DNA from: Bacteroidales bacterium
GTDB lineage: Bacteria; Bacteroidota; Bacteroidia; Bacteroidales; UBA932
Direction: 5' to 3'
Assembly: GCA_017618115.1 (NCBI GenBank)
Contig: JAFZUX010000007.1
Location: 1 to 64,000, forward strand
DNA length: 64,000 nucleotides
A model generated the notes under the pieces. It was not told the origin of the DNA and did not search any database. It saw only the letters and a list, made by a program, of their open reading frames with translations. This document shows, piece after piece, positions 35,992 through 45,900 of this stretch. Made by a program: the position numbers and the translations under genes. Every line of letters starts with the position of its first letter. Positions within the stretch are counted from its first letter, which is position 1.

Positions 35992-37002
35992 TTATTGCCA
36001 GCCTTGTGCTTTAATTTCCAGGCGGTTGCCGTCCGGAGAAACCAGATAGCACCCCTCCTTTGTGGTATGTCCTACAACCTCCAAAAATGGAAGTTCCTTG
36101 CGTATCTTATCGTGAGATTCAAGAGGGAAAACATAGAGCAGACGGTAATCGTCTCCGCCGTTGACAATGGCTGTAACTATATCTATTCCAATCTCTTCAG
36201 ACACAGTTCTTGCCTCAGGCGCTACCGGAATTTTGTCCAGGTAAATATCCGCACCGCATCCCAGATCCTTTGAGAGCTGCTTAACGGTATCTCCAAGTCC
36301 CCTGGTCATAAAGTAACCGGCAGATGGCCACACTCCCGCCTCAGCAAAAGATGAGATGATGTTGGGTTCAATCTCCGGTGTAAGATACTGGCTCAGAGGA
36401 TATTTGTACTTTGCCAAATCCGGCTGTTTTCCGGTAAAGGCCTGCTTTTCTCTCTCCAAAACATAGAACCCCATGCAGGCGCTTCCTAAATTTCCGTTTA
36501 TGCAGATAAGGGAGTTTGCACTCGCTTTTGGGACCTTCTCCGTAACCGATGCCGCCTCTCTTCCAGTTGCCGTACAACTAATCATAAGGCCGCTCATAGA
36601 GGGCGTTAGGTCAAAGGTAATCTTGCTCACGGAGTGAATCTTTGCCGCAGAGCGTATTCCGGCCCACAGATCAGATATGTGTTCAAAGCTGAACTTTGAA
36701 GAGACGCCTATTGTAAAGCTCAGAGAGTAAGGAGCATAACCCTTGGAATAAACTGTGCCTATCCCCAGCAGGGCCGCCTTGTAACCCAGGTACTTGAGCG
36801 GAACGTAGGTCAAATCAAAATCTACCCCCTCCAGCATCATCTTGTTGCAGCTCACAAAGTTGTAACTCTTCCTCTCCTCTTTTCCCGATAGCAAAACCGT
36901 CTCGCTGTTTTCCAGGCCGCTCTCCTTAAAGAGCTGCTCCAGAGCCTTCACCCTGCCCAACTCCTTTATCTCCGTACGTGTAATTTTCTTCTTTTCTGCC
37001 AT
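35992..37002 (-). CDS. ThiL-like (AIR synthase fold) protein with degraded active site
   Basis: This 336-residue protein starts at the ATG at 37002. It aligns by eye to Bacteroidales thiamine-phosphate kinase: EGVDFDLTYVPLKYLGYKAA (58-77), MGFYVLEREKQAF, NGGDDYRLLY (281-290) and the ending LEIKAQGWQ. Most metal- and ATP-binding acids recalled for ThiL are replaced. GKEE at 40-43 stands for GDDA, NK at 53-54 for the TD pair, GT at 82-83 for SD, GNLG at 170-173 for GDLG, and TRGLG at 233-237 for SDGLS. Only the late GDD is kept. I infer loss of kinase activity and perhaps a binding or regulatory role. It heads the suf operon. Confidence 0.75.
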   Translation of the reverse strand: MAEKKKITRTEIKELGRVKALEQLFKESGLENSETVLLSGKEERKSYNFVSCNKMMLEGVDFDLTYVPLKYLGYKAALLGIGTVYSKGYAPYSLSFTIGVSSKFSFEHISDLWAGIRSAAKIHSVSKITFDLTPSMSGLMISCTATGREAASVTEKVPKASANSLICINGNLGSACMGFYVLEREKQAFTGKQPDLAKYKYPLSQYLTPEIEPNIISSFAEAGVWPSAGYFMTRGLGDTVKQLSKDLGCGADIYLDKIPVAPEARTVSEEIGIDIVTAIVNGGDDYRLLYVFPLESHDKIRKELPFLEVVGHTTKEGCYLVSPDGNRLEIKAQGWQ

Positions 37003-37008
37003 AGGCCG

Positions 37009-37016
37009 CAAAGATA
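37009..37016 (-). promoter_or_regulatory. -7 element of the suf operon
   Basis: TATCTTTG on the minus strand ends only 6 bases before the ATG at 37002, so a transcript from it would have almost no leader. No clear -33 is seen. Confidence 0.4.
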
Positions 37017-37029
37017 CAAAAGATACCTA

Positions 37030-37063
37030 AAAAACTAAAAACGGGAGGTTTTGACGCCTCCCG
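37030..37063 (-). terminator. Terminator-like hairpin upstream of the suf operon
   Basis: A 7-bp G/C-rich stem (37063-37057 with 37048-37042) has an 8-base loop and is followed on the minus strand by a T-rich run. The nearest minus-strand gene upstream is the nitroreductase 1.5 kb away; the intervening gene is on the plus strand. Confidence 0.65.
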
Positions 37064-37159
37064 CCAATCTTACTATGCTGTACTTCACCGTATGAATAAG
37101 TCTTAACTATTTGTTATTACCACTTCTGTTTAATAATTGTTTTTGCAAAAACTTTAAAT

Positions 37160-38569
37160 ATGAATCAGATCTATTTTGAAGCAAAAGGAGAAGCCCTATT
37201 AGAGCTGTTAGGGATGAGCAAAAGCGAATTTGCCAGGAGGATGGGCATCCGAAAGCAAAATGTAAAGGCGTTGTTTAAGACCAAGAATTTTGAGACCATC
37301 AAAAAAGCTTCGGTGGTACTAGGAGTGCCGTTTCTTATGTTGATTGGATATGTAGAAGAGCCGGATCTTAATGAGTTTCCGATAGTTCCCTATGAAGAAT
37401 CTAGCCTAAAGGACAATATGACATTTGAGTCATTGGTGGGACGGATTAACCTTGTTCAAGATATACTACAAGAACAGGCAGCACACGCTGTTAACCTTTC
37501 GTTAACCGCTCGCAACTGGTTGGTAGGATACTATATCGTAGAGTATGAGCAGAGTGGTAAGGACCGCGCCAAGTATGGCGAGAAACTACTCAAACAACTA
37601 GCAAAAAAACTAAATAAGCGGGGCTTAGGCGAGCGACGTTTGTATGAATATCGGTTCACCTATCAGGTTTATCCGCAACTGGGAGGAGTTATTGCTGAAT
37701 ATTTCTTTAATAATGACCAAGATGAAATTTTGCGGTTATTAACCGCAAAATTGGAAATAAATAAATTATTGTTTCCAATCACTGATTTTGGCAAAGAAAA
37801 ATGGCAAACACCTGCAGATAGATTATTCTATAGACTTTCAGCAACACATCTAGTTTTTTTGGCCAATCTTAAGGCCCCCCTGAAGCGTGCCTTTTATGAG
37901 CAAGAAGCTATACGGGGATGTTGGACAAGTATAGAATTAGCTCGTCAAGTGTCTTCACAATATTACGAGCGCATGGGACTATCGAAAGATAAGAAGGCAT
38001 TACAAAGGTTGACATCTAAGAAAGCGCAGCAAGTTACACCTCGTGATATTCTCCACAACCCTGTCACATTGGAATTTCTGGGGTTGGAGCAGCAGGATGT
38101 CTATACGGAATCAAAGTTGGAGACTTCAATTTTAAATAATCTTCAGAGATTCCTCCAAGAAATGGGTAGAGGCTTTTGTTTTGAATACCGGCAGAAGCGT
38201 ATCCTTATAGATCAAGACTACTATAAGGCAGATCTTATCTTTTACCACCGCATACTGAAGTGTCACGTTATCATTGACTTAAAGATTGACCGCTTCAGGC
38301 CGGAATATGCATCTCAACTTAATCTCTATGTGAATTACTACAAACACGAGATTATGCAGGAGGATGACAATCCGCCAATCGGCCTGTTGCTTTGCACAGA
38401 CTTTGGTGAAACAACAGTGCGTTACGCCATTGAAGGACTTTCTCCAAATCTATTCGTTAGCAAGTATCGCCTGCAACTGCCTACAGAAGAAGACATTCGT
38501 AAATATCTATTGGAGAATATCACAGAAGAGGACTTCAAGAAGATGAAGGAGGTGCAGGGGCTTAATTAA
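37160..38569 (+). CDS. HTH-YhcG (DUF1016) PDDEXK nuclease fusion
   Basis: This 469-residue protein has three parts. Residues 1-65 form an XRE-like helix-turn-helix (LGMSKSEFARRMGIRKQNVK). Residues 90-240 match the DUF1016/YhcG N-terminal domain (NLSLTARNWLVGYYIVEYEQ and LNKRGLGERRLYEYRFTY). The C-terminal half is the YhcG PDDEXK nuclease, with Asp358 in KADLIFYH and DLK at 373-375, followed by RPEYASQLNLYVNYY. YhcG proteins are predicted nucleases found in defence and mobile contexts. The added DNA-binding domain suggests targeting to a site or self-regulation. The gene stands alone, opposite in direction to both neighbours. Promoter elements are unclear. Confidence 0.85.
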   Translation: MNQIYFEAKGEALLELLGMSKSEFARRMGIRKQNVKALFKTKNFETIKKASVVLGVPFLMLIGYVEEPDLNEFPIVPYEESSLKDNMTFESLVGRINLVQDILQEQAAHAVNLSLTARNWLVGYYIVEYEQSGKDRAKYGEKLLKQLAKKLNKRGLGERRLYEYRFTYQVYPQLGGVIAEYFFNNDQDEILRLLTAKLEINKLLFPITDFGKEKWQTPADRLFYRLSATHLVFLANLKAPLKRAFYEQEAIRGCWTSIELARQVSSQYYERMGLSKDKKALQRLTSKKAQQVTPRDILHNPVTLEFLGLEQQDVYTESKLETSILNNLQRFLQEMGRGFCFEYRQKRILIDQDYYKADLIFYHRILKCHVIIDLKIDRFRPEYASQLNLYVNYYKHEIMQEDDNPPIGLLLCTDFGETTVRYAIEGLSPNLFVSKYRLQLPTEEDIRKYLLENITEEDFKKMKEVQGLN

Positions 38570-38613
38570 GCATAGATATAAACATGGCGGAAGTTATCTG
38601 CCATTATAACATG

Positions 38614-39243
38614 CTACCACTTTTCCCAGTGGATGTTCTCCGGCTTCCACTTCTCTTTTGGAGTAGGCTTTTCCGTTGGAACTCCAATCGGAATTATGCA
38701 GAGCGGAACAACGCCTGTAGGTATACCTAATTTCTCCGCGATAGGTTTAACTCTCTCCTCTGCAGGATAACCCGCCGTCCACACAGCTCCAAGCCCTAAT
38801 GCGTTAACAGCCAGCAAGATATTCTCTGCCGCGGCGCAGCAGTCTTCATACCAGAACATATTAGGCATCTCCTGCTCAGGAGCGTCAGGCTGTCCGAACG
38901 GTTTTCTCTTAACCGTTGTCTCTCCGCATACAACAATCACAGCACCTGCGGTCTTGAACATTCCGCTTCTTGGTCCGGCACCGAATACCTCTGCAATCTT
39001 CTCCTTGTCCGTTACCACAACAAAGCGCCACGGCTGTATGTTCATTGCAGTAGGAGCCGCCATTCCGGCCTTAAGTATAATCTCCAACTGCTCCTTTGTT
39101 ACCGCCTCACCGGTAAAGTTACGTACGCTGGCCCTGGACATTATAACATCCAGTGCAGCAGTGTTTTTTGTCTGAGCATAAGTATTTCCTCCGCTCACCA
39201 AACCCATTGCCAGAACGGCAACCAATACTAAAATCTTTTTCAT
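38614..39243 (-). CDS. Exported nitroreductase-family protein
   Basis: This 209-residue FMN-type nitroreductase fold has SRASVRNFTGEAVTKEQLE (residues 36-54, the flavin-phosphate Arg motif), AGMAAPTAMNIQPWRFVVVT, and the late LGLGAVWTAG. The N-terminus MKKILVLVAVLAMGLVSGG with AQ near residue 25 is a Sec signal peptide, so the enzyme is predicted outside the cytosol, which is unusual for a flavoprotein of this family. It may reduce quinones, nitro compounds or halogenated substrates there. It follows a secreted protein gene by 22 bases and may share its transcript. Confidence 0.85.
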   Translation of the reverse strand: MKKILVLVAVLAMGLVSGGNTYAQTKNTAALDVIMSRASVRNFTGEAVTKEQLEIILKAGMAAPTAMNIQPWRFVVVTDKEKIAEVFGAGPRSGMFKTAGAVIVVCGETTVKRKPFGQPDAPEQEMPNMFWYEDCCAAAENILLAVNALGLGAVWTAGYPAEERVKPIAEKLGIPTGVVPLCIIPIGVPTEKPTPKEKWKPENIHWEKW

Positions 39244-39265
39244 ATAATTTTAGTTAAAACGTCTA

Positions 39266-40741
39266 TTATAAGTTGTCTATATGCCATCCCACATTATTTA
39301 TCTGTCTCGCCGTGTCCTTTGAGCTTGGATTTTCACTAGGGAAGAAGAAACTTAATCCATCAAGCAGGACATACTTTTCGTATTGTTTTTTAATCCACTT
39401 GCCTCCGGCTTTTATTGCATCTCCGTATGTAATGTTAGAAGTATAGCCTTTTTGAGTTTTTATAAATTTTGCTTGTGGCGTGAAATAATATGACTGTATC
39501 TTTTCCACATCTGCCTTTTTATTAAAACTCTCACTTTGAGTTTGAATAGATAAAGCCAAAGACTCCCACTCGTCTGAATTATAGCAGTTTATACAATAAC
39601 ATTCCGACATGTCCAAATATTCGCAGGTTACCTTATAGAAATACTTTTTCAATATTTCTATGGCGGCTTTGTAGTTGTCACCCATCTTTATTGGCCCAAT
39701 AGATGTTTGGGTTGCTATGAATTCTAATGGTTCTTTTGGTCCCTGATCATTCGTTCTTGGTCTTAAATCCCCACCATTCTTATTGCTCTTAGCAATATTT
39801 GAGGCACCGTTAGGAACGAACTTCTTTGTGATATCAGTAACTGTTCCAGGTTTTTCTGCCCTAACCATCAGTGGTTCTCCAGTAAATTTCTTTGGATCAA
39901 CATTAAAGCCCTTTGGTCTATGCCATTTATCTATAAGAATATAGAGAGCTCTCTGGCCCTTAAGGGAAAGTTTTATTTCCTCTTTTTCATCTGCCATTGC
40001 TGCATCCCATTGTGGATTGTCTTTGATGGTCATTCTGAATTCGTTTTTATTGCCGAACAGTTGCCTTTTTGCATCTTCAGACATGTTCTTAATGTCAATA
40101 ACAGGTTTGCCATTCTCATCCAGGGTGGTCAAAGCAAAAAATCTTACGCCGTCAGCCTCCAACCACAAATCACCATTCTTAGTATAAACAATCTCTCCGC
40201 CCGCCTCATAGATATCCCACAAAGAAGAAGTTGCACATAGTCCGTGTTCTATTGTCTTAAAGCGGGGACTATAGACATAAATTGCTACTATTTCTCCATT
40301 TTGTGAAAAAACAGAGAAAGGTTTTCCGGTATAATACTCTATGGAAGGCGGTTCCATAAAACCGAATATCTCATTGGCATCCTTTGCTGATGAAGCTTTT
40401 TCCCATTGTATTACTAGTGAAGTATCTTTTCTGCTGAAGGTTCTTAGAATTTTTCTATCTTTCCATTCCCTATACTTTACCGAACGGGTCATCACTGTTG
40501 GAAATAATGGGTTGTCCGGAGCTGCGTAAAATTCACCATCATAAGTTTTCCCGTCTAAGATAGATGCCCTAGACTTATAGATTTGCGGAAAAGATTCCGG
40601 CAAATTGGCAACTTTTGCACCCAAATAAACTTTGTTGAGCCCAATTGGAGACAACTGATAGCAAATAGTATATTCTGATTGTGCATACCCAACAAGAGCA
40701 ACAAACAGAAAAAGAAGAAATAATGCTGATCTTTTTTTCAT
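39266..40741 (-). CDS. Secreted protein of unknown function
   Basis: This 491-residue protein has a clear signal peptide (MKKRSALFLLFLFVALVGYAQ). I do not recognise the family. The first 250 residues are beta-rich and resemble exported Bacteroidales proteins with a GLPGLI-like layout only in general style. A Lys/Pro-rich linker around residues 280-330 leads to a C-terminal domain with CEYLDMSECYCINCYNS, a cluster of four Cys near residue 390, and a Tyr-rich ending. The gene is 13 bases after the WG-repeat gene and 22 before the nitroreductase gene, so the three probably form an operon. It is AT-rich compared with the dnaE block to its right. Confidence 0.6.
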   Translation of the reverse strand: MKKRSALFLLFLFVALVGYAQSEYTICYQLSPIGLNKVYLGAKVANLPESFPQIYKSRASILDGKTYDGEFYAAPDNPLFPTVMTRSVKYREWKDRKILRTFSRKDTSLVIQWEKASSAKDANEIFGFMEPPSIEYYTGKPFSVFSQNGEIVAIYVYSPRFKTIEHGLCATSSLWDIYEAGGEIVYTKNGDLWLEADGVRFFALTTLDENGKPVIDIKNMSEDAKRQLFGNKNEFRMTIKDNPQWDAAMADEKEEIKLSLKGQRALYILIDKWHRPKGFNVDPKKFTGEPLMVRAEKPGTVTDITKKFVPNGASNIAKSNKNGGDLRPRTNDQGPKEPLEFIATQTSIGPIKMGDNYKAAIEILKKYFYKVTCEYLDMSECYCINCYNSDEWESLALSIQTQSESFNKKADVEKIQSYYFTPQAKFIKTQKGYTSNITYGDAIKAGGKWIKKQYEKYVLLDGLSFFFPSENPSSKDTARQINNVGWHIDNL

Positions 40742-40754
40742 ATCGTGTTTTTAT

Positions 40755-41972
40755 TTAGAATTCAGACTTTTCGAATTTAATTATAAGTTCTCCCTTTGAG
40801 TTGGCAATTCCGATAACCGCTCCATAGTTAGGTTCACGAACCAAAACATAACCATCACCGGCATCGGACAATTTATACCAATAATCTTTCTCTCCATCTA
40901 CGGGAACTGAAGACTTGGAAACGAATATAACATTTAGCGTTGAATCTCTTAAATTATACTCGGTTAGGATGTTTCCATCCTTTACAGAAATGGGGCAAAA
41001 ACCACGCTTGTCTGGATGCGGGAAAAGATCTGATGCCTCTCCCTCAAACAAAATTTTTCCATCCTTATTAACAACTCGTCCTTTATATTTATAATATTCT
41101 TCTTCTTTTTGAAGAAAGAGCAGATTTTTTGTCCTGAAAATTTTGCCGTACCAACCATAAGAGAAAAATTCGCCGGCCTTATTCATCAAAACTTTCTCAC
41201 CTCTATCCATAGGTAAACCGTCTTTCTTCTCTACAATGGTTATCCCTGAGATAAAATCTTCTACTACTTTTGAGAATTTCGGCTCAATAACAAAAATACC
41301 CTTCTGATTGATAAAGCCCCAATTCCCTGTATTTTCATCCACAACGGCAGCCAAACTATCGCTGAAGTCATGAGCATACTTAAACTTTGCCGGGATTACA
41401 ATAACTCCCTTCTTATTGATGTATCCCCAGCGATTCTTTTGTTTATCGTGAAAACGAGCAAGGCCATCTACAAACGGGTAAGAATTCAACTCGTATACAG
41501 CATGGGGAGAATAATATGAATCATAATAAGTTTTACGAGTAAGGTTTGGAAAAATTACAACGCCTTTATCATTCACAAACTCACGATAAACCCCATTTTG
41601 TTTCTTAACAATCCTTACCAAATATCCATTTTCTAAACCTCGGGACAAATAGGGAACAACTTTCTTTGAAGCAGACCAAAGAACTTTTCCATTCTTGTCT
41701 ATAATACCAACTTTATCATATTTACTGAAAGTTGCCTTTCCCTTATAAAAATCTGAAATGTCATCAAATTCTTTACCATCAAAAAGCAAATTACCATTCA
41801 CATCAAACAACTTTTTTCCTAAAAAGAAAACACCGTCGCTAACGGTCAGATTATCTAGTAATTTACTTACCGTAATTACTTTAGTACTGTCTGTAGACCT
41901 TATCTGAGGATACTGAGAAAAACCGAATACAGAAAGAAGAAGAAAGGTAAAAAGGAGGAAAGACTTTTTCAT
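40755..41972 (-). CDS. WG-repeat exported protein
   Basis: This 405-residue protein has a signal peptide (MKKSFLLFTFLLLSVFGFSQ) and several WG-type repeats, in which a Trp-Gly or Gly-Tyr-Ile step is followed by N.KG..VI.P.F. The clearest are WGYINKKGVIVIPAKF and WGFINQKGIFVIEPKF near residues 180-225, with degenerate units such as VGIIDKNGKVLW before them. WG repeats form beta structures of unknown ligand and are common in Bacteroidetes. A probable promoter is located about 45 bases upstream. It is first in a three-gene cluster with an unknown secreted protein and a nitroreductase. Confidence 0.78.
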   Translation of the reverse strand: MKKSFLLFTFLLLSVFGFSQYPQIRSTDSTKVITVSKLLDNLTVSDGVFFLGKKLFDVNGNLLFDGKEFDDISDFYKGKATFSKYDKVGIIDKNGKVLWSASKKVVPYLSRGLENGYLVRIVKKQNGVYREFVNDKGVVIFPNLTRKTYYDSYYSPHAVYELNSYPFVDGLARFHDKQKNRWGYINKKGVIVIPAKFKYAHDFSDSLAAVVDENTGNWGFINQKGIFVIEPKFSKVVEDFISGITIVEKKDGLPMDRGEKVLMNKAGEFFSYGWYGKIFRTKNLLFLQKEEEYYKYKGRVVNKDGKILFEGEASDLFPHPDKRGFCPISVKDGNILTEYNLRDSTLNVIFVSKSSVPVDGEKDYWYKLSDAGDGYVLVREPNYGAVIGIANSKGELIIKFEKSEF

Positions 41973-42017
41973 ATTAAAAAGAGTTTTAAGTGTTCTTTTA
42001 AGAGAAACGAATCCTTA

Positions 42018-42050
42018 CAAATATAACAAAATTGGATTAAGGATTACAAG
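42018..42050 (-). promoter_or_regulatory. Promoter of the WG-repeat gene
   Basis: TATATTTG on the minus strand (42025-42018) has CTTG 21 bases upstream (42050-42047). An 8-bp inverted repeat AATCCTTA/TAAGGATT (about 42010-42045) spans the spacer and could be an operator. Confidence 0.45.
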
Positions 42051-42063
42051 TGTTTTTTCCTTT

Positions 42064-42963
42064 TTAGCAACCTAAAACCATTGCTATAGAGTAGGAGAAG
42101 CCTATAAGGGAGACCAGGGTGGTGGCTCCTGTCATTATAGACTCTCTGGTCTGTGGGCTAAGATCCAAACTGAGCTGACGCTTAATAAGATGTGTAAAGG
42201 CCAGACAGGCACAGAGATATATCAAAACAGAGGTCCATTTGGACTGTACGGCAAACAGCACTACGGGAGATAACACCCAGATTACAAGCATAATGCGGTA
42301 TAGACGGACGCTGCGTTTCTTTCCGAGAAGACAGGCCAGAGTTTTACGTCCCGCAGGAACGTCTCTGCCAATATCACAGCCGTTGTTGGAGAACATATTT
42401 ACCGCCATTCCCAGAATTGGCGGAATAGCCTGCACTAGAACAAACCAGTAGAGTTGCTTTGTCTGAAGATAGACTGCGGCAAGCGGAATAAGACCACCCA
42501 TTACAAATCCGCAAAAGAGTTCACCCAACGGCAGATAGGAGATGGACCATTTTCCAAATGCATACCAGAATAAAACAACAGTTCCAACGGCACCAATCAC
42601 CAATGGGCCATAGCCACAGACTTTTACAACATAGATTGCAGGAATAAGAGCAATCAGCAGAAATATAAAACCGAGAGCCAAGGCCCATTTAGGACTCATT
42701 CCATAAACAATTACCGCATCATATTCATCCGGAGAATTTTCCAAAGTGTCCGTTCCCTTTGCAAAGTCAGAATAGTCATCAAAAACATTAACGGCGGATT
42801 GCATCAGGATAACGATGACATAAAGACACAGCGCCATTACAAGGTCCAAAGTTCCTAGTATTGTGTAACTTATTGCCAATCCCACAGTTGCGGGAGCAAC
42901 AGAGCCCGGCCAGGTGTGAGGAGCTGCAATATTTACAATATCTTTAAGTCTCAGTTTATACAT
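42064..42963 (-). CDS. UbiA-family prenyltransferase, probably MenA
   Basis: This 299-residue integral membrane enzyme has eight or nine hydrophobic segments. The first Asp-rich motif is NVFDDYSDFAKGTD (about residues 57-70) and the second NNGCDIGRDVPAGRKTL (about residues 193-209); these bind prenyl diphosphate through Mg. In Bacteroidales this type attaches the isoprenoid chain to dihydroxynaphthoate in menaquinone synthesis. No other men genes are present to confirm this. It is the last gene of the rnr-gpmI-dnaE operon, 15 bases after dnaE. Confidence 0.82.
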   Translation of the reverse strand: MYKLRLKDIVNIAAPHTWPGSVAPATVGLAISYTILGTLDLVMALCLYVIVILMQSAVNVFDDYSDFAKGTDTLENSPDEYDAVIVYGMSPKWALALGFIFLLIALIPAIYVVKVCGYGPLVIGAVGTVVLFWYAFGKWSISYLPLGELFCGFVMGGLIPLAAVYLQTKQLYWFVLVQAIPPILGMAVNMFSNNGCDIGRDVPAGRKTLACLLGKKRSVRLYRIMLVIWVLSPVVLFAVQSKWTSVLIYLCACLAFTHLIKRQLSLDLSPQTRESIMTGATTLVSLIGFSYSIAMVLGC

Positions 42964-42978
42964 CTCGTTCTTTGTTTA

Positions 42979-45900
42979 TCAGAAGAGTGCTGGATTTACA
43001 TTGCCTTTGTAAGATACTCCCATTTTGTCCAGTGCGGCAAGGAGGGCGTTGTCTACGTTGACTTTGAACTTGGTGTCATAATCCAGCGTAAAGCCCTTCT
43101 CCTCCTCAACAATCTTCAGCTTAACCGGAGTCTGTCCTACAACCTCTGCGGAGGAGTTTTTGCTCTCCTTCAGAAGGTCTACCAACTCCGTACGGAACTC
43201 TTTGGTAATCAGCTTAGACGGAACGGTGAGTTCCAGAGAGAGAAGTCCCTTCTCCTTAACGTTTGCAAGGTAACGGACAGCCTCTGTTTTGGTAGCAAGA
43301 GTATTATCTCCACGGCGGCGTTCAATCTTCAGTTTTATGATGATTGCGCTGCCGTCTTTGATGTAGTTCATATACTGCTCATAGGTCTGACCAAAGAGAG
43401 TGAACTTGGTTCCGGAGTTGAAATCTTCCAGCGTGAAGGTTGCAAAAGGTTTGTTCTGCTTTGAGAGTCTCTCCTCAACCTCCGTTACCAGACCGCCCAC
43501 GTAGAACTCCTGACCCTCAACGCTTTGCCCGCCTTGTGAGGTCTGCAGCATAGTATCCAGCGCTCCCGGAGTTATGGTGCAGAAATTCTCCAACTCAAAC
43601 TTGTAACTGCTGAGCGGATGTGAAGAGATATACATACCCACAAGTTCACGCTCTCTCTTCAGGTAGGCTATTCTGTCCATCTCTCCCCTTACAGGCGGAA
43701 CCTCCGGTTTTTTAAGTTGGAATCCCTCATCCGCCTCACCAAAAAGTGAACCAACACTGTTATCCATTGAGCCTACATCCGTTGCATATTTAAGGAGGGT
43801 ATCCAGGAATACCTCACCCTTGTTGTTTATTGCAAAGTATTGGTCTCTGCGGATTTGCGGGAATGAAGAGTCAAAGGCTCCGGCATAAATCAGAGACTCC
43901 AGAGTCTTGCGGTTCATATTGGTTTTGCTGGCTCTCTCAACAAAATCAAAGATATCTTTGTACGGAGCGTTCTGCACAATCTCCTCCGCAACCATACTTC
44001 CCAATCCCTTAATTGCAGCAAGACCGAATCTTATCTCTCTGTCTCCTGTAACGGTAGCATTCACACCGCCGCTGTTAACGTCCGGACCAAGCACGCTCAA
44101 TCCCATTCTGCGGCACTCATCCATAAGCACCGTAATCTCTTTGGTATTAGCAAATTGCTTGGTAAGATTGGCTGCCATAAACTCTGCCGGATAGTGCGCC
44201 TTCATATAGGCGGTCTGATATCCAATCCAGGCATAGCAGGTGGAGTGAGATTTATTGAAGGCATACTTTGCAAACTCCTTCCAATCGTTCCAGATTTTCT
44301 GAAGCAACTCTTTGTTGAATCCGTTGTCACTGCCGCCTCCAAGGAACTTCTCCTCCAACTTGAGCATCTTGGATATATCCTTCTTACCCATTGCTTTACG
44401 CAGGGTATCCGCTTCACCTTTGGTAAACTTTGCAAGCTTCTGACTGAGAAGCATTACCTGCTCCTGATAAACGGTAATACCGTAGGTATCCGCCAGGATC
44501 TCCTCCATCTCCGGAAGTTCATATTCTATGCTTTCTTTTCCGTTCTTTCTGTTTACAAACTTTGGAATGTATTGCATAGGACCCGGACGGTAAAGGGCGT
44601 TCATTGCAATCAAATCTTCAAATCTCGATGGACGTAACTCTCTGAGCCACTTCTGCATACCCGGACTTTCAAACTGGAACGTTGCAATGGTATCTCCCTT
44701 ACTGAAAAGACGGAAGGTTGCCTTGTCATTAAGCGGAATTTTATCTACGTCAACATCTATTCCGCGATGCTTTTTGATGTTGTTCTTGGTCTCTTTCAAA
44801 ATGGAGAGAGTTCTCAACCCTAAGAAATCCATCTTGAGCATACCCACTCCCTCTATATACTTGCCCTCAAATTGAGATATCCAACCCTCTATGACTCTGG
44901 ATGTTGAGATAGGTATATGTTCCATCAGATTGTGAGGGCCAATGATTACCGCACAGGCGTGGACACCGGATTGACGGATTGTTCCCTCAAGATCCTTTGC
45001 ATAGTGAAGCGTCTCTCTTATAAGAGGGTCTGAAGAGTCATACTCCTTCTTAAAGTCCGGAACAAACTTCAGACAGTTTTCAAAATTAGGATCATACTCC
45101 TTAACCTCATCCACTTCCTTACCCTCCTTATCTTTCACTTTTACAGTCTCTTGGAACCTTCTGGAAGGAATCATTGCAGCCAAACGGTTGGCAACAGGAA
45201 TAGGAACGTTCTCCACTCTTGCAACATCCTTAATGGACTGCTTTGTTGCCATTGTACCGAAAGTTACAACGTGAGATACGTGATCCTTTCCATATTTTTG
45301 TTCCACATACTCGTAAACTTCCTGGCGTCTCTCCTCCTCAAAATCTATATCAATATCCGGCATTGATATTCTGTCCGGATTGAGGAAACGCTCAAACAGG
45401 AGGTCATACTTAATAGGGTCTATATTGGTGATTGTAAGGCAGTAAGCCACAACGCTTCCAGCGGCGGAACCTCTACCCGGACCAACCCAGATACCTACGG
45501 AACGGGCGTGATTTATAAAGTCATGAACAATTAGGAAGTAATCCGGAAATCCCATTCTCCTAATTGTCTCCAACTCAAAATCTATCCTCTCTCTAATGGA
45601 TGGAAGAATGTTGTCATATCTCTTGCTTGCACCTTCGTAAACCAAATGACGCAGATAATCGTTGGAATCTGCAAAGCCTGCAGGAAGCTCAAAATGAGGA
45701 AGAATCGGCTTTATATTAATCTCATAGCGCTCAATCTTATCCGCAATTTCCAGAGTGTTTGCTATAACCTCCGGATGGCCGGGATTGAGAGAGGCCATCT
45801 CCTCTCCCGTCTTAAAATACTCCTGCTGAGTATAGAGCATCTTGCCGGCATTCTCTGCAGTACGGCGGGTGTTGACGCCAATCAAAATCTCATGAACCGG

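Noticed and set aside
37003..37159. TPP riboswitch controlling the ThiL-like gene or the PnuC-family gene
   Set aside because: No THI-box motifs can be seen in the short leader, which is nearly absent on the minus strand.
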